From an uncultured Parabacteroides sp. (GTDB lineage: Bacteria; Bacteroidota; Bacteroidia; Bacteroidales; Tannerellaceae), in contig CASFNG010000003.1 of assembly GCA_949296075.1 (NCBI GenBank), positions 177,419 through 241,418 on the forward strand: 64,000 nt of DNA. The letters are read 5' to 3'. Positions 1-9,413 of the stretch are shown piece after piece. Below the pieces are notes generated by a model that had not been told where the DNA came from, did not search any database, and was given only the letters and a program-made list of their open reading frames with translations. The position numbers were made by a program, and so were the translations under genes. The first letter of the stretch is position 1, and every line of letters begins with the position of its first letter.

Positions 1-934
1 CACTTCCCACCCCCGTAGCCTCCATCGTGAACGCCCCTTTCTGGTTGATCGTGCCGGCCAGCACCTTGTCTCCCGGCGTTTTCTCCACCGGGATAGGCTC
101 TCCGCTCAGCATACTCTCGTCCACGAACGAACCGCCTCGCTCCACGAGCCCATCCACGGGAATCTGCTCGCCGGGGCGGACGCTGACCCGGTCGCCCACA
201 CGCAAGAGGGAGATAGCCACCTCCTCTTCCACCCCGTCGATCACCCGCCGGGCCGTCTTAGGCTGCAGCCCCATCAACCCACGGATAGCGGACGAGGTAC
301 TGTTCTTGGCCCGCTCCTCCAATAATTTCCCCAGCAAGACAAACGCGATAATCACGCCCGAAGCCTCGTAATAGACGTGAGGCTCCAATCCCCTATCATA
401 CCAGAATTGGGGATATACCGTGTTGAATAAACTGAACAAGAAGGCGATCGAGGTACTCAACGCCACCAACGTATCCATATTGGCGCTCCCCCGTAAGGCA
501 TGGCGGACGCCACTCACGTAAAACGACCGGCCAAACAGGAGCATAATGCCCAAGGCCAGCGCCATCATGATCCAATTCACGCCCGGCACATGCATGAATA
601 CCATCCCCAATACCGCCAACGGGATCGAAAGCGCCCACGCCCCGATCGTATTTCGTCGCAACCGGGCGTAGCGGGTACGCTCCATCTCCTCTTGCACGGC
701 GGTAGGATCCTCTGCCTCTACCACCAAATCATAACCGGCCGCCTGCACCGCCTCCTTCATCCCCTGCGGCGTGATCCGCGAGGGATGGTAGGTGACGGAC
801 AAGGTATTGGCGGCGAAATTCACGGAAGCCTCCTCCACTCCGGGAAGCGACTTCACCGTATTCTCCACATTATTGGCACATACCGCGCAGCTCATGTCGA
901 GCACAGGCAGTATGGCTGTCTCCAAATCTTTCAT
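1..934 (-). CDS. heavy-metal (probably copper) translocating P-type ATPase, 3' end cut by window
   Basis: Inner-membrane ATPase that exports a soft metal, probably Cu+. The frame is open from the ATG at 934 to the window edge, so about 311 N-terminal residues are present. Residues 1-70 form a heavy-metal-associated domain with the metal-binding motif MSCAVC (Cys16, Cys19). Several hydrophobic helices follow, including [20 protein letters not shown]. The actuator domain then appears with the SGEP motif ([19 protein letters not shown]). The phosphorylation (DKTGT) and ATP-binding domains lie beyond the window, so the intramembrane CPC motif that would fix metal specificity cannot be checked. 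CxxC in the HMA domain fits Cu or Ag rather than Zn/Cd, but that is an inference. A TATCTTTG promoter element lies about 30 bp upstream of the start. Confidence 0.9.
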   Translation of the reverse strand, partial: MKDLETAILPVLDMSCAVCANNVENTVKSLPGVEEASVNFAANTLSVTYHPSRITPQGMKEAVQAAGYDLVVEAEDPTAVQEEMERTRYARLRRNTIGAWALSIPLAVLGMVFMHVPGVNWIMMALALGIMLLFGRSFYVSGVRHALRGSANMDTLVALSTSIAFLFSLFNTVYPQFWYDRGLEPHVYYEASGVIIAFVLLGKLLEERAKNSTSSAIRGLMGLQPKTARRVIDGVEEEVAISLLRVGDRVSVRPGEQIPVDGLVERGGSFVDESMLSGEPIPVEKTPGDKVLAGTINQKGAFTMEATGVGS

Positions 935-963
935 AGATAACCTTTCTTCTTTTTTACGAAGAA

Positions 964-971
964 CAAAGATA
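964..971 (-). promoter_or_regulatory. Bacteroidetes -7 element for the P-type ATPase
   Basis: Read on the minus strand the sequence is TATCTTTG, an exact match to TAnnTTTG. It lies about 30 bp before the ATPase ATG. A TTG occurs 15 bp further upstream, closer than the usual 19-21 bp. Confidence 0.55.
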
Positions 972-1081
972 CGATAAATATAGTTGCAACCCGGTTGCGT
1001 TTCGCGGGGTTTCCCAAAAAACTTGACGTATCTTTTCCCCGAATTTTCGTTTTCCCCCTCCAACCCTTCTCAATTATTTCT

Positions 1082-1089
1082 TACCTTTG
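1082..1089 (+). promoter_or_regulatory. Bacteroidetes -7 element for the M24 peptidase
   Basis: TACCTTTG matches TAnnTTTG and sits 26 bp before the ATG at 1115. It lies inside the longer reading frame that opens at 995, which argues that the true start is 1115. Confidence 0.55.
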
Positions 1090-1114
1090 GACGCTGGAAA
1101 AAACGAACAAGACG

Positions 1115-2293
1115 ATGATCGAGGGAGAATTGAGGGAGGATTTACACATCAAATGGGACCGGATGAGATCGGAAATGAGGGCAATGGGCATAGAGGCCTG
1201 CCTGCTTTCCGTGGACGTGAATCTATATTATGCCACCGGACGGGTTTATAACGGCTATTTTTACCTGTCAATAGAGGATGAGCCTTGGTTCTTTATCAAG
1301 CGCCCCAATGGTTATTCCGGGGAACGGGTCGTGTATATCCGCAAGCCGGAGGAGCTGCCGGAACGGTTCGCGGAGCGCCATATACGGATGCCCCGCTCCT
1401 TGTTATTGGAGGCCGACGAATTAAGCTATACGGAATATATGCGGCTTTTCTCGATTTTCCGCCCGGAAAAAGCGGAAAACGCCACGAGGTTCTCGCGAAA
1501 ACTTCGTCAAGTCAAAACACCATTGGAGATCAAGAGATTCCGCATCTCAGCCCGTAAGCATGAAGCGACGTACCGGGAGATTCCCGCTTGCTTCCGGCCC
1601 GGCATGACCGATATAGAGCTCCAAATCGAGATTGAGCGGCGTATGCGTAAGAATGGCTCGATCGGGCTATTCCGGGCGTTCGGGGCCAACATGGATATTT
1701 ATATGGGAAGCCTGCTCGCCGGAGCCAACGCGGAAGAGCCCTCGCCCTTCGACTTCGCCTTGGGTGGTGGGGGACTGGATGCCTCCTGCCCATTAGGAGC
1801 CAACGGGACGGTCCTGAAAGACGGTACCGCCGTCATGGTGGATATGGCAGGTAACTATACGGCTTACATGACCGACATGACCCGCGTATTCTCCGTGGGT
1901 AGGCTTCCGGACGAGGCTTATCGGGCGCATCAGGTGGCGCTCGCGATCCAGGCAGAGATAGCGAACGCCGCCCGTCCGGGAAGCGCTTGCTCAGAGCTAT
2001 ATGACATCGCCGCACGGATAGCTGAGCGGGAAGGATTGTCTGATAACTTTATGGGGACCAAGCAACAGGCGAAATTCGTAGGGCATGGGATCGGCATACA
2101 GATCAATGAGCTGCCGGTGCTCACGCCACGCTCTAAAGAGGTGCTTGAGCCCAATATGGTGTTCGCCTTGGAGCCGAAATTCGTGATCCCGGGTGTCGGG
2201 GCGGTAGGCATAGAGAATAGCTTCTTGGTGACCGATACGGGCGTGGAGAAACTGACGGTCTTCGAGGAGGAGATCATCCCGTTAGACAAGTAA
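1115..2293 (+). CDS. M24 family metallopeptidase (Xaa-Pro aminopeptidase-like)
   Basis: Cytoplasmic dinuclear metalloprotease predicted to remove an N-terminal residue preceding proline. The 392-residue protein has a creatinase-like N-terminal domain (about 1-140) and a pita-bread catalytic domain (about 150-390). All five M24 metal ligands are visible: Asp243 and Asp254 (VDMAGNYTAYMTDMTR), His324 (GHGIGIQINE), Glu353 (ALEPKF) and Glu367 (GIENS). There is no signal peptide. The frame is open from 995, but the promoter at 1082-1089 lies inside that extension and the first 40 residues do not look like the family, so I use ATG 1115. An alkaline phosphatase gene follows after 35 bp and could be co-transcribed. 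Confidence 0.88.
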   Translation: MIEGELREDLHIKWDRMRSEMRAMGIEACLLSVDVNLYYATGRVYNGYFYLSIEDEPWFFIKRPNGYSGERVVYIRKPEELPERFAERHIRMPRSLLLEADELSYTEYMRLFSIFRPEKAENATRFSRKLRQVKTPLEIKRFRISARKHEATYREIPACFRPGMTDIELQIEIERRMRKNGSIGLFRAFGANMDIYMGSLLAGANAEEPSPFDFALGGGGLDASCPLGANGTVLKDGTAVMVDMAGNYTAYMTDMTRVFSVGRLPDEAYRAHQVALAIQAEIANAARPGSACSELYDIAARIAEREGLSDNFMGTKQQAKFVGHGIGIQINELPVLTPRSKEVLEPNMVFALEPKFVIPGVGAVGIENSFLVTDTGVEKLTVFEEEIIPLDK

Positions 2294-2328
2294 TATCATT
2301 ATTTATAAATACATTAAATCTTAGAGAC

Positions 2329-4029
2329 ATGAAAAAAGGACTTGTTTTTTTGCTGCTGTTGGCGATTATCGTCATGCCGGCCCGTGCCGTGGAGCAGGAG
2401 AACGTGAAACCCGTCAAGAACGTGATCCTCATGATCCCGGACGGGACATCGCTGGCCACCATCTCGATGGCACGCTGGTTACAATGGTATCAGGATCCGA
2501 GTAAGCCGAAGCTGAACATCGACCCCTATCTGTGCGGGACGGTGCGCACGCACTCATCGAACGCGCCGATCGGCGACTCCGCCCCCACCACCTCTTGCTA
2601 CATGACGGGGCAACCAAGCCGTACGGGCTATGTATCCACCTATCCGGAGAGCGACCAGGGAAATGACATCTATCCGACAGATCCGGCTCGTGCCTTCCAG
2701 CCTCTTACCACCGTATTGGAGGCGGGAAAGATGCTGCAAGGAAAGGCTACCGGCTTAGTGTTCACTTGCGAGTTCCCGCACGCTACCCCGGCGGATTGCT
2801 CCGCGCATAGCTACGACCGCGGCAAATATGAGTGGATAGCGCCCCAGATGGTACACAACGACGTGAACGTAGTGATCGGTGGCGGCGTATCCTTGCTCAC
2901 GAAGGAGATGGAGGATTATTTGGTTGGCAACGGCTATAACGTATATAGGAACGACCTGAAAGGGATGCGCGCGGATACGGGCTCCAAGATGTGGGCTTTA
3001 TATGGGGATAAGGAGATGGCTTATGACCTCGACCGCGACCCGGATGAGCAACCCTCTATCGAGGAGATGACACGCAAGGCGATCGAGAAGCTGTCCAAGG
3101 AGCCGAACGGCTTCTTCCTTATGGTGGAAGGCAGTAAGGTGGATTGGGCGGCTCACGCCAACGACCCCGTGGGAATGGCTACCGACTTCCTCGCGTTTGA
3201 CCGGGCTTGTGGCGCGGCGCTGGAGTTTGCCCGCGAGAATGGAGAGACGGCCGTTGTCATCGTACCGGATCATGGCAATAGCGGTATCAGCATCGGACGG
3301 AGAGATTGCAAAGGCTATGATACGCTCAGCAAGGATCAGCTGTTCCATCAATTCTCCCTGTATAAGCTGACAGCGGAGGGATTGGCCAACAAGGTGAATA
3401 GCATCCCGAACTCGGAGGTACAGGAGATGTTCCGCACGTATGCCGGATTCGAGCTTACCCCGGAGGAACTGAACGCGCTGAACAATTGCGAGGATTACAA
3501 GAACAGCCCGATTCCTGTCGGCGAGCGCCGGAAAGACGATAACTCGTCGCTGTACAGCGGATCGCTGACGGGCCTGATGGCGCACATCATCACCTCGCGC
3601 ACCTGCTTCGGCTTCACGACAGGCGGACATACGGGTGAGGAGGTGTTCTTGGCCGCTTATCATCCGCAGAACACCCTGCCGATGGGTATGCGTACGAACA
3701 TCGAGCTGAACGAGTATCTGTGCAACCTGTTCGGGCTCACGCACGATTCCTTGGAGAAACTCACTGACGAGCATTTCGCCAAGCATACGGAGGTGTTCAA
3801 GGATTACGCTTGCGAGATCGTCCCCGCGGCCGACGACAAGAGCTTCCCGACACTGATCGTGAAAAACAAGAAAAACAAGAAGAAGCAACTGACGATCACC
3901 CCGTTCTCGAATATCGTGAAATCCGGGAAGAAGGGGCAAGACGAGATCCGGTTGAACTCCGTGGTGGTTTACGTAGATAAGAATAACACATTCTACCTGC
4001 CGGAGAGCCTAACCGACTTCTTACAATAA
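2329..4029 (+). CDS. alkaline phosphatase, secreted
   Basis: Periplasmic phosphomonoesterase of the metal-dependent alkaline phosphatase family (PF00245), releasing phosphate from organic esters. The 566-residue product opens with a signal peptide (MKKGLVFLLLLAIIVMPARA). The first metal-site motif is VILMIPDGTS. The nucleophile is Ser84 in GDSAPTTSCYMTG, where the family has DSA. Later metal ligands appear in VEGSKVDWAAHAND, VPDHGNSG and TTGGHTGEEV. The C-terminal ~100 residues end in a lysine-rich stretch (KNKKNKKK) and a short beta-rich tail. The gene is followed directly by a strong terminator. No Pho box could be judged by eye. Confidence 0.92.
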   Translation: MKKGLVFLLLLAIIVMPARAVEQENVKPVKNVILMIPDGTSLATISMARWLQWYQDPSKPKLNIDPYLCGTVRTHSSNAPIGDSAPTTSCYMTGQPSRTGYVSTYPESDQGNDIYPTDPARAFQPLTTVLEAGKMLQGKATGLVFTCEFPHATPADCSAHSYDRGKYEWIAPQMVHNDVNVVIGGGVSLLTKEMEDYLVGNGYNVYRNDLKGMRADTGSKMWALYGDKEMAYDLDRDPDEQPSIEEMTRKAIEKLSKEPNGFFLMVEGSKVDWAAHANDPVGMATDFLAFDRACGAALEFARENGETAVVIVPDHGNSGISIGRRDCKGYDTLSKDQLFHQFSLYKLTAEGLANKVNSIPNSEVQEMFRTYAGFELTPEELNALNNCEDYKNSPIPVGERRKDDNSSLYSGSLTGLMAHIITSRTCFGFTTGGHTGEEVFLAAYHPQNTLPMGMRTNIELNEYLCNLFGLTHDSLEKLTDEHFAKHTEVFKDYACEIVPAADDKSFPTLIVKNKKNKKKQLTITPFSNIVKSGKKGQDEIRLNSVVVYVDKNNTFYLPESLTDFLQ

Positions 4030-4035
4030 AATTAG

Positions 4036-4067
4036 AAAGCGGGATCCTTTTCGATCCCGCTTTTTTT
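4036..4067 (+). terminator. rho-independent terminator after alkaline phosphatase
   Basis: Perfect 11-bp inverted repeat (AAAGCGGGATC / GATCCCGCTTT) around a 6-nt loop, running into a T tract. Confidence 0.9.
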
Positions 4068-4104
4068 ATACATTCGCGTACATAAGACAGAATATACACG
4101 ACCT

Positions 4105-5025
4105 ATGAAAAGTAAAAGTTTAGTTTCGATCGATCAATGTTCCAAAGAGGACATTCTTCGGATTCTGGATAACGCCAAAAAGTTTGAGGCGAACCCCAAC
4201 CGGAAGTTGCTGGAAGGCAAAGTGGCGGCAACCCTCTTCTTTGAGCCTTCCACACGGACGCGGCTGAGCTTCGAGACGGCGGTCAACCGCCTCGGCGGAC
4301 GGGTGATCGGATTTTCTGACGCCTCCACGACCAGTTCCTCGAAAGGCGAGACGCTGAAGGATACGATCCTTATGGTAAGCAATTACGTGGATCTGATCAT
4401 CATGAGGCATTATCTGGAAGGCGCGGCCCGCTATGCCTCCGAGGTTACCGACATCCCTATCATCAACGCCGGTGACGGGGCAAACCAACATCCCTCGCAG
4501 ACCATGCTGGACCTCTATTCTATCCGCAAGACCCAAGGGAAGCTGGAGGATCTGACCATCACGATGGTAGGCGACCTCAAATACGGCCGTACGGTTCATT
4601 CCTTGATCGTGGGGATGTCGCACTTCAACCCGACCTTCCATTTCGTGGCGCCTAAGGAATTGCGTATGCCTGATGAGCAAAAGAACTTCTGCGACAAGCA
4701 TGGCATCAAGTACGAGGAGCATACCGATTTCACGGAAGAGATCATCAACCAGACCGACATCCTGTACATGACCCGCGTGCAGCGCGAGCGTTTCACCGAC
4801 TTGGAGGAGTACGAGCGGGTCAAGAACGTGTATATACTGCATAACGATATGCTGCGGAATAGCCGCGAGAACCTGAGGATCCTGCATCCGCTCCCCCGTG
4901 TGAACGAGATCGCTTACGACGTGGACGACAACCCGAAAGCCTATTATATCCAACAGGCACGCAACGGCCTCTTCGCCCGCCAAGCGATCATTTGTGAGGT
5001 TTTAGGTATTTCCATTGACGAATAA
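4105..5025 (+). CDS. pyrB: aspartate carbamoyltransferase catalytic subunit
   Basis: Cytoplasmic enzyme joining carbamoyl phosphate and aspartate to give N-carbamoyl-aspartate, the first committed step of pyrimidine synthesis. The 306-residue length is that of the bacterial catalytic chain. The carbamoyl-phosphate signature [13 protein letters not shown] is near residue 50. [12 protein letters not shown] and the C-terminal [10 protein letters not shown] are also intact. It is followed 15 bp later by pyrI, so the holoenzyme should be the allosteric class B type. A TACATTCG element at 4069-4076 leaves a leader of only ~20 nt, which argues against a long attenuator like that of E. coli pyrBI. 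Confidence 0.97.
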   Translation: MKSKSLVSIDQCSKEDILRILDNAKKFEANPNRKLLEGKVAATLFFEPSTRTRLSFETAVNRLGGRVIGFSDASTTSSSKGETLKDTILMVSNYVDLIIMRHYLEGAARYASEVTDIPIINAGDGANQHPSQTMLDLYSIRKTQGKLEDLTITMVGDLKYGRTVHSLIVGMSHFNPTFHFVAPKELRMPDEQKNFCDKHGIKYEEHTDFTEEIINQTDILYMTRVQRERFTDLEEYERVKNVYILHNDMLRNSRENLRILHPLPRVNEIAYDVDDNPKAYYIQQARNGLFARQAIICEVLGISIDE

Positions 5026-5040
5026 ACAAAACGAACAACC

Positions 5041-5505
5041 ATGTCAGCAGAAAAGAAAAAAGAGTTACAGGTAGCCGCCTTGGAGAACGGCACCGCTATC
5101 GACCATATTCCTCCCAGCCAACTGTTTAAGGTGGCCTCCATGTTGGGCTTGCAAAGCATGAACAATACGATCACGATCGGAAACAACCTGCACAGCAACA
5201 AGATGGGCTGTAAGGGAATGATCAAGATCGCCGATAAGTTCTTTGAGGAAGATGAGATCAACCGGATCGCTCTGATCGCCCCTAACGTGGTACTGAATAT
5301 CATACGGGACTACGAGGTAGTCGAGAAAAAGACGGTAACCCTGCCCGATGAGTTGATCGGGATCGTGAAATGTAACAATCCTAAGTGCATCACGAACAAT
5401 GAGCCGATGCACTCCCGTTTCGAGGTGATCGACAAAGAGAAGGGAACGATCAAATGCCATTATTGCGAGCGCAAGATCAACAAGGAAGATATTATCATTA
5501 AATAA
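5041..5505 (+). CDS. pyrI: aspartate carbamoyltransferase regulatory subunit
   Basis: Regulatory chain that binds nucleotide effectors and contacts PyrB through a zinc domain. The 154-residue protein has the N-terminal allosteric domain ([12 protein letters not shown], then the [17 protein letters not shown] segment). The C-terminal zinc site has four cysteines arranged Cys-x4-Cys and Cys-x2-Cys (CNNPKC, CHYC). Length and order match the family. It is the second gene of pyrBI, with a 15-bp intergenic gap and a purine-poor ribosome binding region typical of this phylum. Confidence 0.97.
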   Translation: MSAEKKKELQVAALENGTAIDHIPPSQLFKVASMLGLQSMNNTITIGNNLHSNKMGCKGMIKIADKFFEEDEINRIALIAPNVVLNIIRDYEVVEKKTVTLPDELIGIVKCNNPKCITNNEPMHSRFEVIDKEKGTIKCHYCERKINKEDIIIK

Positions 5506-5520
5506 GGAAATAAAAGGCAG

Positions 5521-5562
5521 GACGGTTGGATCGGGAGAAGGGACTCTCCCAATCCAACCGTC
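5521..5562 (+). terminator. long hairpin after pyrBI
   Basis: Two 18-nt arms (GACGGTTGGATCGGGAGA and TCTCCCAATCCAACCGTC) pair with one A/C mismatch around a 6-nt loop. No T tract follows (TGTCTATCAAG), so this could be an mRNA-stabilising or processing hairpin rather than a standard terminator. Confidence 0.6.
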
Positions 5563-5581
5563 TGTCTATCAAGAAAAGAAT

Positions 5582-6148
5582 ATGAAACACGACTGGAAAC
5601 CTGGGACTTTAATTTACCCGCTGCCGGCCGTCATGGTCAGTTGCGGGAACGAGCCGTCGGAATATAACATCATAACGGTCGCCTGGGTGGGAACGATCTG
5701 CACGAATCCGGCGATGTGCTATATATCCGTCCGGCCTGAACGATTTTCCTACCCGATATTGAAGAAGAACATGGAGTTCGTCATCAACTTGACCACCCGG
5801 GAACTGGCCTACGCGACCGACTGGTGTGGCGTGAACTCAGGCAGGGATCATCATAAGTTTGAGGAGATGGGATTGACACCGGGGAAAGCGTCGATCGTAA
5901 AGGCCCCGACGATCGAGGAATCCCCGCTATGCATCGAGTGCCGGGTGAGGGAAGTCATGGCGCTTGGCAGCCACGATATGTTCATCGCCGACGTGGTGAA
6001 TATCCTCGCCGACGACAAATACCTCGATCCGGAGACCGGGGCTTTTGACATGCACAAGGCGAACCTGCTCGCTTACTCACATGGGAAATATTACGAGCTG
6101 GGAGAGTTTATAGGGAAATTCGGATGGTCTGTCAAAAAGAAGAAATAA
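5582..6148 (+). CDS. flavin reductase family protein (flavoredoxin-like)
   Basis: FMN-binding split-barrel protein of the flavin reductase-like family (PF01613). It probably binds FMN and transfers electrons; the partner is unknown. The 188-residue product shows the family pattern YPLPAVMVSCG, then a substrate/flavin segment (VRPERFSYPILKKNMEFVIN) and TTRELAYATDWCGVNSGRDHHKF. The C-terminal half carries ECRVREVMALGSHDMFIADV, the usual strand leading to the dimer interface. No signal peptide is present. It is separated from pyrI by a hairpin. A beta-barrel gene begins 15 bp after its stop, so the two may share a transcript. Confidence 0.88.
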   Translation: MKHDWKPGTLIYPLPAVMVSCGNEPSEYNIITVAWVGTICTNPAMCYISVRPERFSYPILKKNMEFVINLTTRELAYATDWCGVNSGRDHHKFEEMGLTPGKASIVKAPTIEESPLCIECRVREVMALGSHDMFIADVVNILADDKYLDPETGAFDMHKANLLAYSHGKYYELGEFIGKFGWSVKKKK

Positions 6149-6163
6149 TCAGGCGGAAATGAG

Positions 6164-6877
6164 ATGAAGAGAATCTATATCATAGCGCTTGCGTGTTGCC
6201 TCGGTCTATCGGCCAAGGCACAAAAACTCATGGATATAGAGGATAAGGCATTCAATTTTGGAGCGAAGGTAGGCTTCAACGCCTCGTTTCCGGTCATCAA
6301 CAGCCTGTCGATCAACGGGCAGCAAGTGGAAAACATCGACATCGAGTATCAGGTAGGCTACTTAGCCGCCCTATTCTGTCGGGTCAATATCGAACGTTTT
6401 TTCCTGCAACCCAGTTTTTCCTGGCATCGTGAGGAGGGATATTTCCGTTTTTCCACCCCTTCCAACCTCCTGTCCGGGACGGAAACGGGAGGAAATTCCA
6501 ATTTGTTGAAGATGCGGACCAACTCGATGGATCTCCCCATCTTGGTCGGGTACCATTTAGTGAAAAGCGGCCCTTACCGATTAAGTTTCACGGTAGGGCC
6601 ACGCTTTAAATATAACTATAAGGTATCTTACACGGTAGAATCGACCGCTTCGCAAATCGAGTACATCAACGACAACACCCCCTTCGGCATCAACATAGAC
6701 GCCGGCGTCGGGGTCAGTATCGGACGCTTATTCTTTGATTTCGTCTATGAGTTCGGGCTCAATCAAGTAGAGTCTGATTTCTCGAGAGTGGGCGACGCTT
6801 CCACGGGGATTGACTACGACATCACGATCGACAAGCGGACGAACGTGATGAGCATCTCGTTAGGTTTCCTATTTTGA
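6164..6877 (+). CDS. outer membrane beta-barrel protein (porin family, PorT-like)
   Basis: Predicted outer membrane protein of 237 residues. A signal peptide (MKRIYIIALACCLGLSAKAQ) precedes alternating hydrophobic/polar strands such as FGAKVGFNASF, YQVGYLAALFCRV and LSFTVGPRFKYNYKVSY. The last strand ends in phenylalanine (VMSISLGFLF), the usual C-terminal signal for outer membrane insertion. This fits the Bacteroidetes 'outer membrane beta-barrel' group (PF13568); function is unknown. The stop overlaps the convergent CNNM/CorC gene by 9 bp. Confidence 0.82.
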   Translation: MKRIYIIALACCLGLSAKAQKLMDIEDKAFNFGAKVGFNASFPVINSLSINGQQVENIDIEYQVGYLAALFCRVNIERFFLQPSFSWHREEGYFRFSTPSNLLSGTETGGNSNLLKMRTNSMDLPILVGYHLVKSGPYRLSFTVGPRFKYNYKVSYTVESTASQIEYINDNTPFGINIDAGVGVSIGRLFFDFVYEFGLNQVESDFSRVGDASTGIDYDITIDKRTNVMSISLGFLF

Positions 6878-8155
6878 CCCCTCCTCCTCCGCTAATCTCG
6901 TCACCAAGACCTTATCGATGCGGGCGCCATCCATATCCATGATCTCGAACTCAAAATTAAGCCATCTCAACTTCTCGCCCGTTTTCGGGACCCTTTCCAG
7001 GATCTCCAAGATCAAGCCGCTCAACGTATTATAATCGTGTTCCGCATAAAGATCCTCCAGATCGAAATACTCCAAGAAATCATAGAAAGAGTATTGCCCG
7101 TCCACTAACCAAGTGCCATCCTCGCGCTGCAAGATCTCCGGCTCCTCGCCCACCTCAGGCACCTGCCCGATCAGCCCTTCCATGATGTCCTTCAAGGTAA
7201 CGATCCCCTGGATACCGCCGAACTCGTCGGTCACGAGCCCATATTTCACGTGCGTCTGCTTAAAAGACTCTAACGCGTTGTACACGCTCTGGTTCTCCGG
7301 GAGGAACTGGGCGGGACGAATCACCTGCTTGATCGAGAAATCGGACTGGTCGATCCGGCCGAACAAATCTTTCAGATAAACGACCCCTATGATATTATCG
7401 AATTTCTCCGACGCCACGGGATAAATATTGAACAGGTTCTCCTTCACCTTTTCCCGGATCTTCTCCGTGCTATCCGTCACATCCAGCCAAACCAGATCAC
7501 TGCGATGCGTCATGATAGATCCCACGTTGCGGTCGCCTAAGTTAAAGACACGCTCCACGATGTCTTGCTCCACCTCTTGCACCTCGCCACCGTCGAAACC
7601 CTCCTTCACGATCGCCTTGATCTCCTCCTCCGTCACCTTATTATCCTCTCGCGCGTCCACCCCGAGCATTTTCACGGTTATTGCCATACTTTTTGACAAA
7701 AGTACGACAAAAGGCGAAGAAATGATCGAGAGGAAATTCATGGGCTTCGCCACCAACATCGATACCTTCTCCGCGTATCCCATGCCGATCCGCTTCGGTA
7801 CCAGCTCACCGAAGATCAAGGTAAGGTAAGTGACGACTATGACGATCGTCGTTTTCGCGATCCCTAAGGCATAAGGAGCGAGCGAGGGTATCTGGGCGAT
7901 GATGACAGCGAAATTGGCCGCCAACGCCTCTCCCGAATATAAACCGGTCAAGATGCCGATTAACGTAATCCCGATTTGTATGGTCGATAAGAATTTATCC
8001 GGCTCATTAGCCAGCTTCAAGGCGGTAGCCGCCGACTTGTTTCCACGTTTTATCTCTGTCTCCAAGCGTGTCTTCCGGGCGGAGACCAAGGCTATTTCCG
8101 ACATTGATAGTATTCCATTGAATAAGATAAGGCCTATAATTATGACAATTTCCAT
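6869..8155 (-). CDS. hemolysin-family CNNM/CorC-like membrane protein with CBS pair
   Basis: Inner-membrane protein of the DUF21/CBS/CorC_HlyC family, linked in other bacteria to Mg/Co ion export or homeostasis; 'hemolysin' is a historical label. Order in the 428 residues: DUF21 transmembrane domain (about 1-190; LILFNGILSMSEIALVSARK is characteristic), a CBS pair (about 205-330; VGSIMTHRSDLVWLDV and YGLVTDEFGGIQGIVTLKDI), and a CorC_HlyC domain (about 345-425; WLVDGQYSFYDFLEYF). Length is typical. A promoter-like TATCTTCG (minus strand, 8185-8192) with TTG 18 bp upstream lies in the divergent gap shared with pheS. Confidence 0.9.
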   Translation of the reverse strand: MEIVIIIGLILFNGILSMSEIALVSARKTRLETEIKRGNKSAATALKLANEPDKFLSTIQIGITLIGILTGLYSGEALAANFAVIIAQIPSLAPYALGIAKTTIVIVVTYLTLIFGELVPKRIGMGYAEKVSMLVAKPMNFLSIISSPFVVLLSKSMAITVKMLGVDAREDNKVTEEEIKAIVKEGFDGGEVQEVEQDIVERVFNLGDRNVGSIMTHRSDLVWLDVTDSTEKIREKVKENLFNIYPVASEKFDNIIGVVYLKDLFGRIDQSDFSIKQVIRPAQFLPENQSVYNALESFKQTHVKYGLVTDEFGGIQGIVTLKDIMEGLIGQVPEVGEEPEILQREDGTWLVDGQYSFYDFLEYFDLEDLYAEHDYNTLSGLILEILERVPKTGEKLRWLNFEFEIMDMDGARIDKVLVTRLAEEEGSK

Positions 8156-8266
8156 TAAATATAAAGTAAAGTTTGATTTCGCTGCGAAGATAATAAATAG
8201 TTCAATATATCAAACAAATGGATTATCCCCTTTACTTACACATGGCCAAAAAAACAAACAAAACCC

Positions 8267-8296
8267 TTGCGATTTCGAAAGAAAGGCGTACTTTTG
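8267..8296 (+). promoter_or_regulatory. pheS promoter
   Basis: TTG at 8267-8269, a 19-bp spacer and TACTTTTG at 8289-8296 make a near-ideal Bacteroidetes housekeeping promoter, ending 26 bp before the pheS ATG. Confidence 0.75.
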
Positions 8297-8322
8297 CAAA
8301 CAAAAATAAAGTGTGATTAGAA

Positions 8323-9342
8323 ATGCTCGATAAGATTAAGGCTCTGCTTCAAGAAGTGGAGAATATGAAAGCGGCAAATGCCGAGGAATTAGAAGCTTTA
8401 CGAATCAAGTATCTCAGCAAGAAAGGAGAGATCTCTGCGTTGATGAACGACTTCCGTAACGTGGCAGCGGATCAAAAGCGAGAGATCGGCAAGTACTTGA
8501 ACGAATTGAAGGAGACGACCCAGAACAAGATTAACGAGCTAAAAGAAAGTTTCGATAGCGTACAGACCGTAAACGAGGACATCGACCTGACCCGCACCGC
8601 CTATCCTATCGAGCTTGGCACACGTCATCCCCTATCACTTGTAAAGAAAGAAATCTGCGACATCTTCGGGCGACTTGGATTCAGCATCGCGGAAGGGCCG
8701 GAAATCGAGGACGATTGGCATGTCTTCTCCTCCTTGAATTTCGCGGAAGATCACCCCGCTCGCGATATGCAAGACACCTTTTTCATCCAACACAACCCCG
8801 ACGTGTTGCTGCGCACGCATACATCATCCGTACAGACGAGGGTCATGGAGAAACAACAGCCCCCGATCCGTATCATCTGTCCGGGACGTGTCTATCGGAA
8901 CGAGGCGATCTCTTACCGCGCGCACTGCTTCTTCCATCAGGTAGAGGCGCTGTACGTGGACAAGAATGTCTCATTCGCCGACCTGAAACAGGCGTTGTTG
9001 TTCTTCGCCAAGGAGATGTTCAGCCCAGACACGAAAATACGTTTGCGCCCCTCTTACTTCCCGTTCACCGAGCCATCCGCAGAGATGGACATTTCCTGCA
9101 ACATCTGTGGAGGCAAAGGCTGCCCGTTCTGCAAAGGAACCGGGTGGGTAGAGATCCTCGGTTGCGGAATGGTGGATCCGAACGTGCTTGAGAATTGCGG
9201 CATCGATAGCAAGGTTTACTCAGGCTACGCGTTAGGAATGGGGATCGAGCGCATCACCAATCTGAAATACCAAGTAAAAGACTTACGAATGTTCTCGGAG
9301 AACGACATCCGTTTCCTGAGACAATTCGAGTCGGCCAATTAA
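8323..9342 (+). CDS. pheS: phenylalanine--tRNA ligase alpha subunit
   Basis: Alpha chain of the heterotetrameric class II synthetase that charges tRNA-Phe. The 339-residue protein has the N-terminal coiled-coil tRNA-binding arm (about 1-90) followed by the catalytic core. GPEIEDDWHVFSSLNF and HPARDMQDTFF mark motif 1. FHQVEALYVDK belongs to motif 2 and GYALGMGIERI is motif 3. The insertion CNICGGKGCPFCKGTGW carries paired cysteines, as is common in Bacteroidetes and Firmicutes PheS. pheT is not adjacent, which is normal for this phylum. Confidence 0.97.
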   Translation: MLDKIKALLQEVENMKAANAEELEALRIKYLSKKGEISALMNDFRNVAADQKREIGKYLNELKETTQNKINELKESFDSVQTVNEDIDLTRTAYPIELGTRHPLSLVKKEICDIFGRLGFSIAEGPEIEDDWHVFSSLNFAEDHPARDMQDTFFIQHNPDVLLRTHTSSVQTRVMEKQQPPIRIICPGRVYRNEAISYRAHCFFHQVEALYVDKNVSFADLKQALLFFAKEMFSPDTKIRLRPSYFPFTEPSAEMDISCNICGGKGCPFCKGTGWVEILGCGMVDPNVLENCGIDSKVYSGYALGMGIERITNLKYQVKDLRMFSENDIRFLRQFESAN

Positions 9343-9368
9343 ATTGAAAACCTAAATCATTTACCATC

Positions 9369-9396
9369 TCCCCGGGCTCCTAACCTGGCCCGGGGA
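9369..9396 (+). terminator. GC-rich hairpin between pheS and crcB
   Basis: Nine-bp perfect stem (TCCCCGGGC / GCCCGGGGA) with a 10-nt loop. No T tract follows, so termination is uncertain. I could not recognise the fluoride riboswitch consensus that often precedes crcB. Confidence 0.5.
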
Positions 9397-9413
9397 AACA
9401 CACAAGGTTAAAA

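Noticed and set aside
995-1114. N-terminal extension of the M24 peptidase frame
   Set aside because: It contains the promoter and has no family similarity; ATG 1115 is preferred.
2998-3939. 313-codon open frame opposite alkaline phosphatase
   Set aside because: Antisense shadow caused by codon bias; no recognisable domain, and the sense gene is certain.
4120-4983. 287-codon frame opposite pyrB
   Set aside because: Antisense to a certain gene, His/Val/Leu-rich composition without motifs.
9345-9413. Fluoride riboswitch before crcB
   Set aside because: Only a GC-rich hairpin is visible; the conserved pseudoknot sequence of the crcB motif was not found.
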